DNA of 64,000 nucleotides from Pseudomonadota bacterium (GTDB lineage Bacteria; Pseudomonadota; Gammaproteobacteria; Xanthomonadales; Rhodanobacteraceae), in assembly GCA_021794575.1 (NCBI GenBank), contig JAJYQO010000009.1, positions 38,876-102,875 of the forward strand, in the 5' to 3' direction. Below the pieces are notes generated by a model. The model searched no databases. It saw nothing but the letters and a program-made list of their open reading frames with translations, and was not told the origin of the DNA. Each line of letters opens with the position of its first letter. Within the stretch, counting starts at the first letter, position 1. This document shows, one piece after another, positions 40,087 to 49,601 of the stretch. The translations under genes and the position numbers were made by a program.

Positions 40087-41844
40087 ATGCGTAGCCATTA
40101 CTGCGGCCAGATCGACGCCGCTCTGATCGATCGCGAAATCGCGCTCTGCGGTTGGGTGGACACCCGCCGCGATCATGGCGGCGTGGTGTTTCTGGACTTG
40201 CGCGACCACACCGGCATCGTGCAGGTGGTGGTGGAGCCGGACAACGCCGCCGCCTACGCGGCCCTCTCCGGCGCCAGCTACGAGTGGTGCCTGCGCGTCA
40301 CCGGCACCGTGCGCAGGCGCATCGCGGCCAACGAACGCATCGCCACCGGCGCCTTCGAGGTGCTGGCCGCGCGCGTCGAGGTGTTGAATGCGGCGCGCGA
40401 TCTGCCGTTCGCGCTGCACGAGCCCACCAATGAGGAGACGCGCCTCGCGCAGCGGCACCTGGATCTGCGCCGGCCCGAGATGCAGCACGCCTTGCGTACG
40501 CGCACGCGCCTGGTGCAGGCATTGCGGCGCTGGTTGGACGCACGCGGCTTCCAGGACATCGAAACCCCGATCCTGACCAAGGCCACGCCCGAGGGTGCGC
40601 GCGATTTCCTGGTGCCGGCGCGCATGCACGCGGGCGAGTTCTACGCGTTGCCGCAGTCGCCGCAGCTGTTCAAGCAACTGCTGATGATCGCCGGCTTCGA
40701 CCGCTACTACCAGATCGCACGCTGCTTCCGCGACGAGGCGCTGCGCGCCGACCGACAATTGGAGTTCACGCAGCTCGACATGGAGTTCGCCTTTGTCGAC
40801 GAGCGCGTCGTGCAGGACACCGTCGAGGCCATGATCCGCGAGGTGTTCCGCGAAATCGGCGGCATCGGACTGGCCGATCCGTTCCCGCGCATGACCTGGC
40901 AGGAAGCGATGACGCGTTACGGCTCCGACAAGCCCGATCTGCGTATTGCCATGGAGTTGACCGATATCGCGTCACTGGTGAGGCGCAGCGAATTCAAGGT
41001 GTTCAGCGAATGGGCCGGAGCCGCCGATGGGCGTGTGATCGCGCTGCGCGCACCGGGCGGCGCGGCGCTGTCGCGCAAGGTCATCGATGACTGCACTGCG
41101 CATGTGGCCAAGTTCGGCGCTAAAGGCCTGGCGTGGATGAAGATCGAGGACGCCGGCAAGGGCCGCGAGGGCATCGCCTCGCCCATCGCCAAGTTCCTCG
41201 ATGACGCGGCGTTGGCCGCCATCGTGCGCAGCACTGGCGCGCAGTCTGGCGATGCGCTGTTTTTCGGCGCTGGTCCCTTCAGGACCGCCAGTGAGTTCAT
41301 GGGTGCGTTGCGTCTCAAGCTGGGACAGCATCTGGGTCTGGTGGAAAATGCCTGGCGGCCGCTGTGGGTCACCGACTTTCCGATGTTCGAGCGGGATGTC
41401 GACGAAAACCGATACGTGGCGCTGCACCATCCATTCACCGCGCCCAAGGTGGACGACGTCGCAGCGCTGCGCGCCAATCCGGCGCAGGCCGTCAGTCGCG
41501 GCTACGACATGGTCCTCAACGGTAATGAGATCGGCGGCGGCTCGATCCGCATCCATCGCGCCGACATGCAGCGGGCGGTGTTCGATCTGCTCGGCATCAC
41601 GGCGGAAGAGGCCGAGGCCAAGTTCGGCTTTTTGCTGCGCGCGCTGGGGCATGGCGCGCCGCCGCACGGCGGCATCGCCTTCGGCATCGACCGGCTGGCG
41701 GCACTGCTGGCGGGTGTCGAGTCGATCCGCGAAGTCATCGCCTTCCCCAAGACCACCGGCGCGCGGTGCCTGCTGACCGGTGCGCCGTCGCCGGTACCTG
41801 ACGCTCAATTGGCCGAGGTGCACATCGCGGTGCGCGCCAAGTAG
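40087..41844 (+). CDS. aspS: aspartyl-tRNA synthetase
   Basis: 585 aa class II synthetase of bacterial type. It has an N-terminal OB-fold anticodon-binding domain, motif 2 in [28 protein letters not shown], the bacterial GAD insertion domain (about 280-420) and motif 3 in [15 protein letters not shown]. The substrate loop [10 protein letters not shown] is present. Residue 30 is His in [10 protein letters not shown]. coli AspRS has Leu at this site, while the relaxed-specificity P. aeruginosa enzyme has His, so this one may also charge tRNA-Asn. Confidence 0.96.
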   Translation: MRSHYCGQIDAALIDREIALCGWVDTRRDHGGVVFLDLRDHTGIVQVVVEPDNAAAYAALSGASYEWCLRVTGTVRRRIAANERIATGAFEVLAARVEVLNAARDLPFALHEPTNEETRLAQRHLDLRRPEMQHALRTRTRLVQALRRWLDARGFQDIETPILTKATPEGARDFLVPARMHAGEFYALPQSPQLFKQLLMIAGFDRYYQIARCFRDEALRADRQLEFTQLDMEFAFVDERVVQDTVEAMIREVFREIGGIGLADPFPRMTWQEAMTRYGSDKPDLRIAMELTDIASLVRRSEFKVFSEWAGAADGRVIALRAPGGAALSRKVIDDCTAHVAKFGAKGLAWMKIEDAGKGREGIASPIAKFLDDAALAAIVRSTGAQSGDALFFGAGPFRTASEFMGALRLKLGQHLGLVENAWRPLWVTDFPMFERDVDENRYVALHHPFTAPKVDDVAALRANPAQAVSRGYDMVLNGNEIGGGSIRIHRADMQRAVFDLLGITAEEAEAKFGFLLRALGHGAPPHGGIAFGIDRLAALLAGVESIREVIAFPKTTGARCLLTGAPSPVPDAQLAEVHIAVRAK

Positions 41845-41871
41845 GGCGCGCGGCCGGCATGGGGCGCGCTG

Positions 41872-41877
41872 TACAAT
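41872..41877 (+). promoter_or_regulatory. candidate -10 box of yebC
   Basis: TACAAT 34 nt before the yebC ATG; preceded by GCTG. No clear -35. Confidence 0.38.
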
Positions 41878-41911
41878 GCTGCGTTGCGAAATCGACGAGC
41901 GAGGAACCGCG

Positions 41912-42640
41912 ATGGGCCGAGGTCCGTCCATTGAAGGCCGCAAGAATGCATCCGACGCCAAACGCGGCGCGATCTTCACCAAGTTGGCGCGCGATATCCG
42001 CATCGCCGCGCGCACCGGCCTGCCCGATCCCGCGCACAACGCGCGCCTGCGCGCCGCGGTGGACAAGGCGCTGGCGGCCAACATGCCCAAGGACAGCATC
42101 GAGCGCGCTATCCGGCGCGGCGCCGGGCTGGACGGCGGCGCCACCGAGGAGATCCGCTACGAGGGCTACGGCCCGGGCGGTGTGGCGCTGCTGATCGACT
42201 GCTTCACCGACAATCCGCAGCGCACCGTGGCCGACGTGCGCCACGCGCTGACCAAGCACGGCGGCAACCTCGGCACCAGCGGCTCGGTGGCGTTCCAGTT
42301 CCAGCGCCTGGGCGTGTTGTGTGTGGCTTCGGCCGGCAAGGCGGACATCGAGGAGAAAGTGCTGGAGCTGGCGCTGGATGCGGGCGCCGACGACGTGGTC
42401 AACGAAACCGGCACCAGTACCGTGTTGTGCGCACCCGAACAGTTTGCGCAGGCGCACAAGGCGTTCGAAGACGCCGGCCTGCCGGTGATCCACGCCGCCA
42501 TCGAAATGCGTGCGCAGAACCGCGTGCCGGTGCCGGCCGAGGCGACCGAGCCGCTGATCGACCTGCTGGACTGGCTCGACGATCTCGACGACGTGCACGA
42601 GGTCTTCCACAACGCGCTGCTGCCCGCCGCGCACGACTGA
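41912..42640 (+). CDS. yebC: YebC/PmpR-family protein
   Basis: 242 aa. Family signature near the N terminus ([20 protein letters not shown]), then [32 protein letters not shown] and the final domain ending in [11 protein letters not shown]. Members are described as DNA-binding transcription regulators (PmpR) and, more recently, as factors relieving ribosome stalling at polyproline. Upstream of ruvC as in many gammaproteobacteria. ATG 41912 follows GAGGAA. Confidence 0.95.
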   Translation: MGRGPSIEGRKNASDAKRGAIFTKLARDIRIAARTGLPDPAHNARLRAAVDKALAANMPKDSIERAIRRGAGLDGGATEEIRYEGYGPGGVALLIDCFTDNPQRTVADVRHALTKHGGNLGTSGSVAFQFQRLGVLCVASAGKADIEEKVLELALDAGADDVVNETGTSTVLCAPEQFAQAHKAFEDAGLPVIHAAIEMRAQNRVPVPAEATEPLIDLLDWLDDLDDVHEVFHNALLPAAHD

Positions 42641-42661
42641 CGCGAGACGCCCGGCACGTCC

Positions 42662-43183
42662 ATGACCCGCATCCTCGGCATCGATCCGGGCTCCCTGCGC
42701 ACCGGTATCGGCATCGTCGACGTTGCGCCGGACGGGCGTGCGCGGCACGCCTTCCACTGCGCGCTGGCGGTGGGCGCCGCCGCCGATTTCCCGATGCGCC
42801 TGAAGGCCATCTTCGACGGCGTGCTGGCGCTGGTGAACGCGCACGAGCCGGACGAAGTGGCCATCGAGCGCGTGTTCGTGGCGCGCAACCCGGATTCGGC
42901 GCTGAAGCTGGGTCAGGCGCGCGGCGCCGCGCTGTGCGCGGTGCTGACGCGCGCGCTGCCGGTGCACGAGTACGCGCCCAGCGAGATCAAGCGCGCCGTG
43001 GTCGGCGGCGGGCGCGCCGACAAGACGCAGGTGCAGCACATGGTGAAGATGCTGCTGGGACTCGACGCCGCGCCGCAGGCCGATGCCGCCGACGCACTGG
43101 CCGTGGCCATCGCCCACGCGCATGTACGCGCCTCCACGGCGCGCATGGGCGTGACCCGCGCCGGCTGGAGAACGCGGCGATGA
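42662..43183 (+). CDS. ruvC: Holliday junction resolvase RuvC
   Basis: 173 aa endonuclease that cuts Holliday junctions symmetrically. The catalytic acidic residues are visible: Asp in [12 protein letters not shown], Glu in [11 protein letters not shown], and the pair in [16 protein letters not shown]. Same length as E. coli RuvC (173 aa). It overlaps ruvA by 4 nt (ATGA). Confidence 0.97.
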   Translation: MTRILGIDPGSLRTGIGIVDVAPDGRARHAFHCALAVGAAADFPMRLKAIFDGVLALVNAHEPDEVAIERVFVARNPDSALKLGQARGAALCAVLTRALPVHEYAPSEIKRAVVGGGRADKTQVQHMVKMLLGLDAAPQADAADALAVAIAHAHVRASTARMGVTRAGWRTRR

Positions 43184-43776
43184 TCGGCCGCATCCGTGGC
43201 GTGCTGGCGTCCAAGTCACCGCCGTGGGTGCTGGTGGAAGCCGGCGGCGTCGGCTATGAACTCGAAGTGCCGATGTCGACACTCTACGACCTGCCCGAGC
43301 TGGGCCGCGAGGTGACGCTGTTCGTGCACTACGCGCACAAGGAGGACACCGTTGCCCTGTACGGTTTTCTGCGCGAGGCCGAGCGTACACAGTTCCGCAA
43401 TCTGCTGCGGGTCAGCGGCATCGGCGCCAAGATCGCGCTGAGCGTGCTGTCCGGCGCGTCGACGGATGAATTCGCGCGTCTGGTGCAGACCGGCGACATC
43501 ACCGCGCTGACGCGCGTGCCCGGCATCGGCAAGAAGACCGCCGAACGCATCGTGGTGGAGCTGCGCGATCGCGTAGCCGTGGTTGGCGCGGTGGCGTCCG
43601 GTGGTGCCTTGGCGGTGCCGCGCGATGCGCAGAGCGAGGCGCTGACCGCGCTGCAGCAACTGGGTTACAAACCGGTCGAGGCGCAACGTCTGATCCGCGA
43701 AACGCAAACCCCCGGCGATAGCGCCGAAGCGCTGATCCGCAAGGCGCTGAAAGCCGCGTTGGGCGGCGGCAACTGA
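43180..43776 (+). CDS. ruvA: Holliday junction DNA helicase subunit RuvA
   Basis: 198 aa. OB-fold domain I ([31 protein letters not shown]), two helix-hairpin-helix motifs ([18 protein letters not shown] and [19 protein letters not shown]) and the C-terminal RuvB-contacting domain ([16 protein letters not shown]). It forms the tetramer that binds the four-way junction. Start fixed by overlap with ruvC. The partner ruvB lies 2.3 kb downstream, beyond kup. Confidence 0.97.
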   Translation: MIGRIRGVLASKSPPWVLVEAGGVGYELEVPMSTLYDLPELGREVTLFVHYAHKEDTVALYGFLREAERTQFRNLLRVSGIGAKIALSVLSGASTDEFARLVQTGDITALTRVPGIGKKTAERIVVELRDRVAVVGAVASGGALAVPRDAQSEALTALQQLGYKPVEAQRLIRETQTPGDSAEALIRKALKAALGGGN

Positions 43777-43787
43777 GGTTCGAAGCG

Positions 43788-45683
43788 ATGGCGAGCAGCC
43801 CCGAGGCAACCCAATCCGGACTGGCCGGCAAGCGCATGGCGGCACTGATGCTGGGCGCGCTGGGCGTGGTCTACGGCGACATCGGCACCAGCCCGTTGTA
43901 CGCCATCCAGACCACCTTCGGCGAGCACGGCATCCATCCCACGCCGGACAACGTACTGGGTGCGCTGTCGCTGGTGTTCTGGGCGCTGATCATCGTGGTG
44001 TCGCTGAAGTACATCCTGTTCGTGATGCGCGCCGACAACAAGGGCGAGGGCGGCATCATGTCGCTGATGGCGCTGGCGCAGCGCGGTGTGCGCGACAGCC
44101 CGCGCGCGCGCCTGGCACTGCTGACGCTGGGGTTGTTCGGCGCGGCACTGTTCTATGGTGACAGCGTGATCACACCGGCGATCTCGGTGCTGTCGGCAGT
44201 CAGCGGCCTCGAGGTCGCCACGCCGGCGCTCACGGAATTCGTGGTGCCCATCACCGTGGTGATCATCCTGATCCTGTTTGCCGTGCAGAAGCACGGCACT
44301 GCGCGCGTAGGCAGTTTCTTCGGACCGATCATGGTGGTCTGGTTCGTGAGCATTGGCTTGCTCGGCATTCCCAGCATCGTCAGGCATCCGGAGGTGCTGT
44401 GGGCGCTGAGCCCGCACTACGCGGTGCTGTTTTTCGTGCACAACCATGTCGATGCGTTTCTGTCGCTGGGGGCGATCGTGCTGGTGCTGACCGGCGCCGA
44501 GGCGCTGTACGCCGATATGGGCCACTTCGGCAAAGGACCCATCCGCGATGCCTGGTTCGTGCTGGTGCTGCCCGCGCTGCTGGCCAATTATTTCGGGCAG
44601 GGCGCACTGCTGATCAGCAATCCCGGCGCCGCTTCCAATCCGTTCTTCCTGATGGCGCCGCCGATCCTGCTTTATCCGCTGATCGCGCTGTCCACGGCCG
44701 CCACGGTGATTGCCTCGCAGGCGGTGATCTCGGGCGCCTACTCGATGACCAGCGAAGCCATGCTGCTGGGCTATTCGCCGCGCATGCGGGTGCAGCACAC
44801 TTCGCGCGAGCAGCGCGGACAGATCTACCTGCCCTGGATCAATACCGCGCTGATGGTCATGGTGCTGCTGGCGGTGCTGGGTTTCCGCAGCTCCGATGCG
44901 CTGGCCGCCGCGTACGGCATCGCCGTCACCGGCACCATGGCCTGTACCACCGTCCTGCTGCTGGTGGTGGCGCGCAAGCTCTGGAACTGGTCGCCGCTGG
45001 TATTGATTCCGCTCGGTGCGGGACTGCTCGCCATCGATCTGGCGTTTTTCTCGTCCAACATGGTCAAGATCGAGCATGGCGGCTGGTTCCCGCTGGTGCT
45101 GGGCCTGCTGGTGTTCGCGGTGATGAGTACCTGGCGGCGTGGACGCGAGTTGGTGCTGCGCGAGATGAAGCAAGGCGGACTCTCGCTGGAGACTTTTATC
45201 GCCAGCATCGCCGATCACCCTCCGCTGCGCGTGCCGGGTACGGCGATTTTCCTCACCGCCAACCAGGATTCGGTGCCGCACGCGCTGCTGCACAATCTCA
45301 AACACAACAAGGTGCTGCACGAGCGCAACGTGCTGCTTACCGTCGACACGCTGGACACGCCCACCGCGGACGCCGGCGAGCGCATCGAGCTGACCGCGCT
45401 GGGGCGCGAATTCTATCGGCTGGTAATGCGTTTCGGCTTTGCCGAAGAGCCCGATGTGCCCCGCATCCTGCAGCAATGTCAGAAACTGGGCCTGCCCTTC
45501 GACATGATGGACACCACCTTCTTCCTCAGCCGCGAGAACATCGTTGCCAGTGAGCGCGCCGGCATGGCGTTGTGGCGCGACAAGCTGTTCGCGTTCCTCT
45601 CGCGCAACGCCATGCCCGCCACGGCGTTCTTCCGCATTCCCGGTAACCGGCTGGTGGAATTGGGCACGCAGGTGGAGATTTGA
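43788..45683 (+). CDS. kup: Kup low-affinity potassium uptake protein
   Basis: 631 aa K+/H+ symporter, close to E. coli Kup (622 aa). The N-terminal signature ALGVVYGDIGTSPLYAI is followed by about twelve membrane helices, including FGAALFYGDSVITPAISVLSA, and a soluble C-terminal domain (about 460-631). It starts 11 nt after ruvA, so it is probably cotranscribed and splits the ruvCA/ruvB arrangement. Followed by an intergenic repeat block. Confidence 0.96.
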   Translation: MASSPEATQSGLAGKRMAALMLGALGVVYGDIGTSPLYAIQTTFGEHGIHPTPDNVLGALSLVFWALIIVVSLKYILFVMRADNKGEGGIMSLMALAQRGVRDSPRARLALLTLGLFGAALFYGDSVITPAISVLSAVSGLEVATPALTEFVVPITVVIILILFAVQKHGTARVGSFFGPIMVVWFVSIGLLGIPSIVRHPEVLWALSPHYAVLFFVHNHVDAFLSLGAIVLVLTGAEALYADMGHFGKGPIRDAWFVLVLPALLANYFGQGALLISNPGAASNPFFLMAPPILLYPLIALSTAATVIASQAVISGAYSMTSEAMLLGYSPRMRVQHTSREQRGQIYLPWINTALMVMVLLAVLGFRSSDALAAAYGIAVTGTMACTTVLLLVVARKLWNWSPLVLIPLGAGLLAIDLAFFSSNMVKIEHGGWFPLVLGLLVFAVMSTWRRGRELVLREMKQGGLSLETFIASIADHPPLRVPGTAIFLTANQDSVPHALLHNLKHNKVLHERNVLLTVDTLDTPTADAGERIELTALGREFYRLVMRFGFAEEPDVPRILQQCQKLGLPFDMMDTTFFLSRENIVASERAGMALWRDKLFAFLSRNAMPATAFFRIPGNRLVELGTQVEI

Positions 45684-45729
45684 TACGGGACTCGGGACTC
45701 GGGACGAGCGCGCTGCGATTTTTTTTGAT

Positions 45730-45815
45730 GTCATCCCGGACGGCACGCAGCGCCGAGCCTGGACCCAGCGGCCTTGCGGCAAGTCTGACTGGATCCCCGC
45801 ATCCGCGGGGATGAC
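45730..45815. repeat. 86-bp palindromic intergenic repeat, copy A
   Basis: Begins GTCATCCCGGACGGC and ends GGGGATGAC, so its ends are inverted repeats of each other. An internal hairpin GATCCCCGC/GCGGGGAT is also present. It is about 90% identical to copy B. Confidence 0.9.
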
Positions 45816-45861
45816 AGCAAAAAGGCAACGTTCTCCCGGACGGCGGCCCCTTTCTTTTGAT

Positions 45862-45947
45862 GTCATCCCGGACGGCGCGCAGCGCCGAGCCGGGATCCAG
45901 CGGCCTTGCGACGAATCTGACTGGATTCCAGCATCCGCGGGGATGAC
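45862..45947. repeat. 86-bp palindromic intergenic repeat, copy B
   Basis: Same length and ends as copy A, with scattered substitutions. Both copies are preceded by a T-rich stretch ending TTTTGAT. The right half recurs near 61966. Confidence 0.9.
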
Positions 45948-46060
45948 AGGCCGCAGCAAGCATCTTCAGCAGCGTGATGGTCTGCGCTGCTTGACCAACG
46001 CCCGCAACAGGCATGCCGAGCCCCGATCTTTTTCCGAGTCCCGAGTCCCGGCTCTCCTGC

Positions 46061-46066
46061 CATAAT
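46061..46066 (+). promoter_or_regulatory. candidate extended -10 box of ruvB
   Basis: TGCCATAAT with CATAAT only 6 nt before the ruvB ATG. Transcription from it would begin at or next to the start codon, giving a leaderless mRNA. Confidence 0.4.
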
Positions 46067-46072
46067 CCCGGG

Positions 46073-47110
46073 ATGACCGAGCGTCTGTTGACACCCGTCG
46101 AGAACAACGAAGACGCCGCGCTCGACGCGTCGATCCGGCCGCAACGTCTATCCGAATACCTGGGCCAGGCGCCGGTACGCGAGCAACTGGAGCTGTACAT
46201 CGAGGCGGCGCGCAAGCGCGGCGAGGCACTGGACCATGTGCTGATCTTCGGACCGCCCGGCCTCGGCAAGACCACACTCAGTCACATCATCGCCAACGAG
46301 CTAGGGGTGAGCCTGCGCAGTACGTCGGGACCGGTGCTGGAGCGGGCGGGGGATCTGGCCGCGCTGCTGACCAACCTGGAGCCGCGCGACGTGCTGTTCG
46401 TGGACGAGATCCACCGTCTCTCGCCGGTGGTCGAAGAGGTGCTGTATCCGGCGCTGGAGGACTTCCAGATCGACATCATGATCGGCGAGGGCCCGGCGGC
46501 GCGCTCGATCAAGCTGGACCTGCCGCCGTTCACGCTGGTCGGCGCCACTACCCGCGCCGGACTGCTCACCGGCCCGCTGCGCGACCGCTTCGGCATCGTG
46601 CAGCGGCTGGAATTCTACAGTGTCGAGGAGTTGACCCAGATCGTGCGCCGCGCCGCCCGTATCCTGGGCATCCACTGCGCGGCGGACGGTGCCGCCGAGA
46701 TCGCGCGCCGCGCGCGCGGCACGCCGCGCATCGCCAATCGCCTGTTGCGGCGCGTGCGCGATTTCGCCGAGGTGCGCGCCGGCGGCGAGATCACCCGCGC
46801 CGTGGCCGACGCCGCGTTGGTGATGCTGAAGGTGGACGCCGAGGGCTTCGACGACAGCGACCGTCGCCTGCTGCGCGTGATCCTGGACACCTTCGAAGGC
46901 GGCCCGGTGGGCGTGGAGTCGCTGGCCGCTGCGCTCAGCGAGGATCGCGGCACCATCGAGGACGTGCTCGAGCCGTACCTGATCCAGCAGGGTTTCTTGA
47001 TCCGCACCGCGCGCGGGCGCATGGCCACGGCCAAGGCCTGGCGGCACTTCGGCCTGGCGCCGCCGCGTCCAGCGCTGGGTTCGCTGTTCGATGGCAACGA
47101 ACCGGCATGA
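46073..47110 (+). CDS. ruvB: Holliday junction branch migration ATPase RuvB
   Basis: 345 aa AAA+ motor. Walker A is [14 protein letters not shown], Walker B is LFVDEIHRL, sensor 1 is GATTRAG with the arginine finger region [14 protein letters not shown], and the winged-helix C terminus has [17 protein letters not shown] and [16 protein letters not shown] 46073 ([17 protein letters not shown]) is chosen; the in-frame upstream ATG at 46013 lies inside the repeat block. It overlaps ybgC by 4 nt. Confidence 0.97.
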   Translation: MTERLLTPVENNEDAALDASIRPQRLSEYLGQAPVREQLELYIEAARKRGEALDHVLIFGPPGLGKTTLSHIIANELGVSLRSTSGPVLERAGDLAALLTNLEPRDVLFVDEIHRLSPVVEEVLYPALEDFQIDIMIGEGPAARSIKLDLPPFTLVGATTRAGLLTGPLRDRFGIVQRLEFYSVEELTQIVRRAARILGIHCAADGAAEIARRARGTPRIANRLLRRVRDFAEVRAGGEITRAVADAALVMLKVDAEGFDDSDRRLLRVILDTFEGGPVGVESLAAALSEDRGTIEDVLEPYLIQQGFLIRTARGRMATAKAWRHFGLAPPRPALGSLFDGNEPA

Positions 47111-47520
47111 GCACCACGGCACGATCGTCGTTCAGTTGGCGGATACGAGTCTACTGGGAGGATACGGATGCCGGCGGTGTCGTCTACCACGCCAGCTATC
47201 TGCGTTTCCTGGAACGCGCGCGCAGCGAGTGGCTGCGCGCGCAGGGCATCGAGCAGGCGCGCGTGCGCGCGGAACAGGGCGTGGTATTCGTGGTCTATGC
47301 CATGGATCTGAAGTTCCGCCGCCCGGCCGTGCTCGATGACGAACTGGATGCGACCGTGCGCGTGGTTTCGCGCAGGGCCGCGGCGCTGGAGTTCGCGCAG
47401 ACGCTGTTGCGCGTGGCCGATGGCTCGACCCTGGTCGAAGCCACGGTGCGCGTGGCCTGCGTCAGTGCCGATGGTTTTCGTCCCACACCGATTCCCCGCA
47501 ATCTTCTTCGCGAGAGCTGA
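47107..47520 (+). CDS. ybgC: YbgC acyl-CoA thioesterase
   Basis: 137 aa hot-dog thioesterase of the Tol-Pal cluster. The motif [30 protein letters not shown] contains the catalytic Asp. In other bacteria YbgC acts on short acyl-CoA or acyl-ACP and associates with phospholipid synthesis enzymes. Overlap with ruvB (ATGA) and 8-nt gap to tolQ point to one transcript. Confidence 0.95.
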   Translation: MSTTARSSFSWRIRVYWEDTDAGGVVYHASYLRFLERARSEWLRAQGIEQARVRAEQGVVFVVYAMDLKFRRPAVLDDELDATVRVVSRRAAALEFAQTLLRVADGSTLVEATVRVACVSADGFRPTPIPRNLLRES

Positions 47521-47528
47521 TCCCGACC

Positions 47529-48215
47529 ATGAATGGCAATCTCGATATCCTCGATCTGGTATGGCACGCCAGTTGGCCGGTCAAGGTGGTGATGCTGATA
47601 CTGCTGTGCTTCTCATTCGCGTCCTGGGTCATCATTTTCCGCAAGAAGGCCGCGCTGGACGCCGCGCAGCGCGAAGCCAACACCTTCGAGGAACGCTTCT
47701 GGTCCGGTTCGGACCTGGCGGCGCTATACCGCGAGGCCAGCGCACGCGGCGAGGGCGTGCGCGGCATGGAAGGCATCTTCGAGGCCGGCTTCCGTGAGTT
47801 CGCGCGCCAGCGCCAGCGGCGCATGGACACCCGCAACCTGCTCGATGCCGCACAGCGCGCCATGCGCGTGGCGCTGATGCGCGAGGTCGACCGCATGGAG
47901 CGCAATCTCGAGTTTCTGGCCAACGTCGGCTCGATCAGCCCCTACGTGGGTCTGTTCGGCACGGTGTGGGGCATCATGGCCGCGTTCCAGGGTCTGGGCA
48001 GCATCAAGGAAGCCACCATCGCCATGGTCGCGCCGGGCATTTCCGAGGCGCTGGTAGCCACCGCCATGGGCCTGTTTGCGGCGATCCCCGCGGTGTGGGC
48101 CTACAACCGCTACGCCACGCGCGTGGAACGCATGACGGTGCGTTACGACACCTTCCAGGACGAATTCTTCTCCATCCTCCAGCGCCAGTCCCATGGCGCT
48201 GACGATCACCCCTGA
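47529..48215 (+). CDS. tolQ: Tol-Pal system proton channel subunit TolQ
   Basis: 228 aa inner-membrane protein of the MotA/TolQ/ExbB family. Three membrane helices are visible (WPVKVVMLILLCFSFASWVII, then SPYVGLFGTVWGIMAAF and ISEALVATAMGLFAAIPAVW). With TolR it converts proton motive force into movement of TolA for outer-membrane constriction at division. Length matches E. coli TolQ (230 aa). Confidence 0.97.
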   Translation: MNGNLDILDLVWHASWPVKVVMLILLCFSFASWVIIFRKKAALDAAQREANTFEERFWSGSDLAALYREASARGEGVRGMEGIFEAGFREFARQRQRRMDTRNLLDAAQRAMRVALMREVDRMERNLEFLANVGSISPYVGLFGTVWGIMAAFQGLGSIKEATIAMVAPGISEALVATAMGLFAAIPAVWAYNRYATRVERMTVRYDTFQDEFFSILQRQSHGADDHP

Positions 48216-48223
48216 GCGCGGCC

Positions 48224-48673
48224 ATGCAATCGTCCCTGCGCGTGCGCAAGCGCAAGCTGAAGAGCGAGATCAACGTCGTGCCGTACATCGACGTGATGCT
48301 GGTGCTGTTGATCATCTTCATGGTGACGGCGCCACTGCTGAACCTGGGTGTCGACATCCAGTTGCCGCAGTCGGCGGCCAAGGCCATCACCACCGACAAG
48401 CGGCCGGTCGTCGTCGAGGTCACCGAAAACGGCAAATACTTCCTCGATCTCGGCGGCGGCAAGCGCCAGCCGGTCGACACGGAGCAGCTGAAAGCCAAGG
48501 TCGCCGCGGTGATGCGCGTCAATCCCCATGCGCCAGTGTTTATCAGCGGCGACAAGCGCGCCAGCTACGACGTGGTCTACCAGGCCATGGTGCTGCTGCA
48601 GCAGGCCGGCGTGCCCAAGGTGGGTCTGGCCAGCCAGCCCGACACGGGTGCCACGCGCCATGGCCGAGGCTAA
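48224..48673 (+). CDS. tolR: Tol-Pal system stator protein TolR
   Basis: 149 aa with a short cytoplasmic N terminus and a single helix around residues 17-37 (VVPYIDVMLVLLIIFMVTAPLL) containing the essential Asp of the ExbD/TolR family (DVMLVLL). The rest is the periplasmic peptidoglycan-binding domain. It overlaps tolA by 14 nt. Confidence 0.97.
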   Translation: MQSSLRVRKRKLKSEINVVPYIDVMLVLLIIFMVTAPLLNLGVDIQLPQSAAKAITTDKRPVVVEVTENGKYFLDLGGGKRQPVDTEQLKAKVAAVMRVNPHAPVFISGDKRASYDVVYQAMVLLQQAGVPKVGLASQPDTGATRHGRG

Positions 48674-49601
48674 GGGCAATGCGCGCGCCGTCGTCCTCTC
48701 GGCGCTGCTGCACCTGGCCATCCTCGGGTTCCTGCTGATGGCCACGCTGTCGTGCGCGACATGGGAGCGCAGCTTCGCCTGGCTGGGCATGCCGCCGTGG
48801 CTGAATCCGGTGCAGTGCACGCGCACGCCGGTGCTGGCCGGGCCGGTGATCGAGGCGGAGCTGGTCGGCATCGCCGCCGCGCCGCGGGCCGCGCCACACT
48901 TGAAGCAGCCCAGGATCAAGCTGCCCGCCGTGCCGCCGCCGCCGGCCGCGCAAATTCCCAATCCCACCGGCTTCAAGCTGCCGGTGCGCACCCTGCCGCC
49001 GCCGCCGCAAAAGCCGGATGTGCGCAATCAACAGCGCGCGGTCGATCTAGCGCAGCAGAAGGTCGAGCAGGTCCAGCACACGCAGGTCGAGCGCCAACAG
49101 CAGCGCATGAGCGAAGTCGACGCCGCGCGAAACGACAAAGTGCAGAAGCTGTTGGCCGAGATGAACGCGTTGCGCCGGCAGCGCGAAAGCCTGGACCAGC
49201 GCGCGCGCCTGGCTGCGCAGAAAAACACCCAGATCAAAGATCTCAAGGCGCAGCCGGCGTTGGCGACGTCCAACCTAGCCAGCGCCTCCAAGCCGGTCAC
49301 CGGCATGGGCGGCAACCAGCAGGATCTCGCTGCGCAGTACCAGGCGGCGCTGGTACAGGCCATCCAGTCCAACTGGCTGCGTCCGGACAACATCCCGAAG
49401 CACGTAGTTTGTCCGATCCGTATCATCCAGATTCCGGGCGGTAAGGTGATCAGCGCCACCATCCTGCCCGGATGCCCCTACGACGAGATCGGACGGCGCT
49501 CCGTCGAGGCGGCCGTGTTGCGCGCCTCGCCATTGCCCTATCAGGGCTTTGAAAGCGTGTTTTCGACAGAACTGACGATCAACTTCTCGGTGAACCAATG
49601 A
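48660..49601 (+). CDS. tolA: cell envelope protein TolA
   Basis: 313 aa. One N-terminal membrane helix (AVVLSALLHLAILGFLLMATL), a proline-rich stretch, a Gln/Glu/Arg-rich coiled-coil domain II (about 125-220), and a C-terminal domain III (QYQAALVQAIQSNW ... CPYDEIGRRSVEAAVLRASPLP). It spans the periplasm to contact TolB and Pal. ATG 48660 (MAEAKGNARAVVLSA) chosen over longer frames; the helix follows immediately. tolB overlaps the stop. Confidence 0.94.
   Translation: MAEAKGNARAVVLSALLHLAILGFLLMATLSCATWERSFAWLGMPPWLNPVQCTRTPVLAGPVIEAELVGIAAAPRAAPHLKQPRIKLPAVPPPPAAQIPNPTGFKLPVRTLPPPPQKPDVRNQQRAVDLAQQKVEQVQHTQVERQQQRMSEVDAARNDKVQKLLAEMNALRRQRESLDQRARLAAQKNTQIKDLKAQPALATSNLASASKPVTGMGGNQQDLAAQYQAALVQAIQSNWLRPDNIPKHVVCPIRIIQIPGGKVISATILPGCPYDEIGRRSVEAAVLRASPLPYQGFESVFSTELTINFSVNQ

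Larger units (their letters stand above)
45686..46050. repeat. composite repeat block between kup and ruvB
   Basis: The block is bounded by long inverted arms: CGGGACTCGGGACTCGGGA at 45686-45704 and its near-perfect complement (18 of 19) at 46032-46050. Inside lie two direct copies of an 86-bp palindromic element (listed separately). No coding ORF of quality lies within; the arms could form a hairpin in the kup transcript. Confidence 0.85.

Noticed and set aside
45730-45947. Insertion sequence or MITE with transposase
   Set aside because: No transposase ORF, no target-site duplication seen; elements are better described as dispersed palindromic repeats.
43665-45959. 764-codon minus-strand ORF opposite kup
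   Set aside because: Antisense shadow; its first residues come from the palindromic repeats and the rest is low-complexity His/Gln/Arg.
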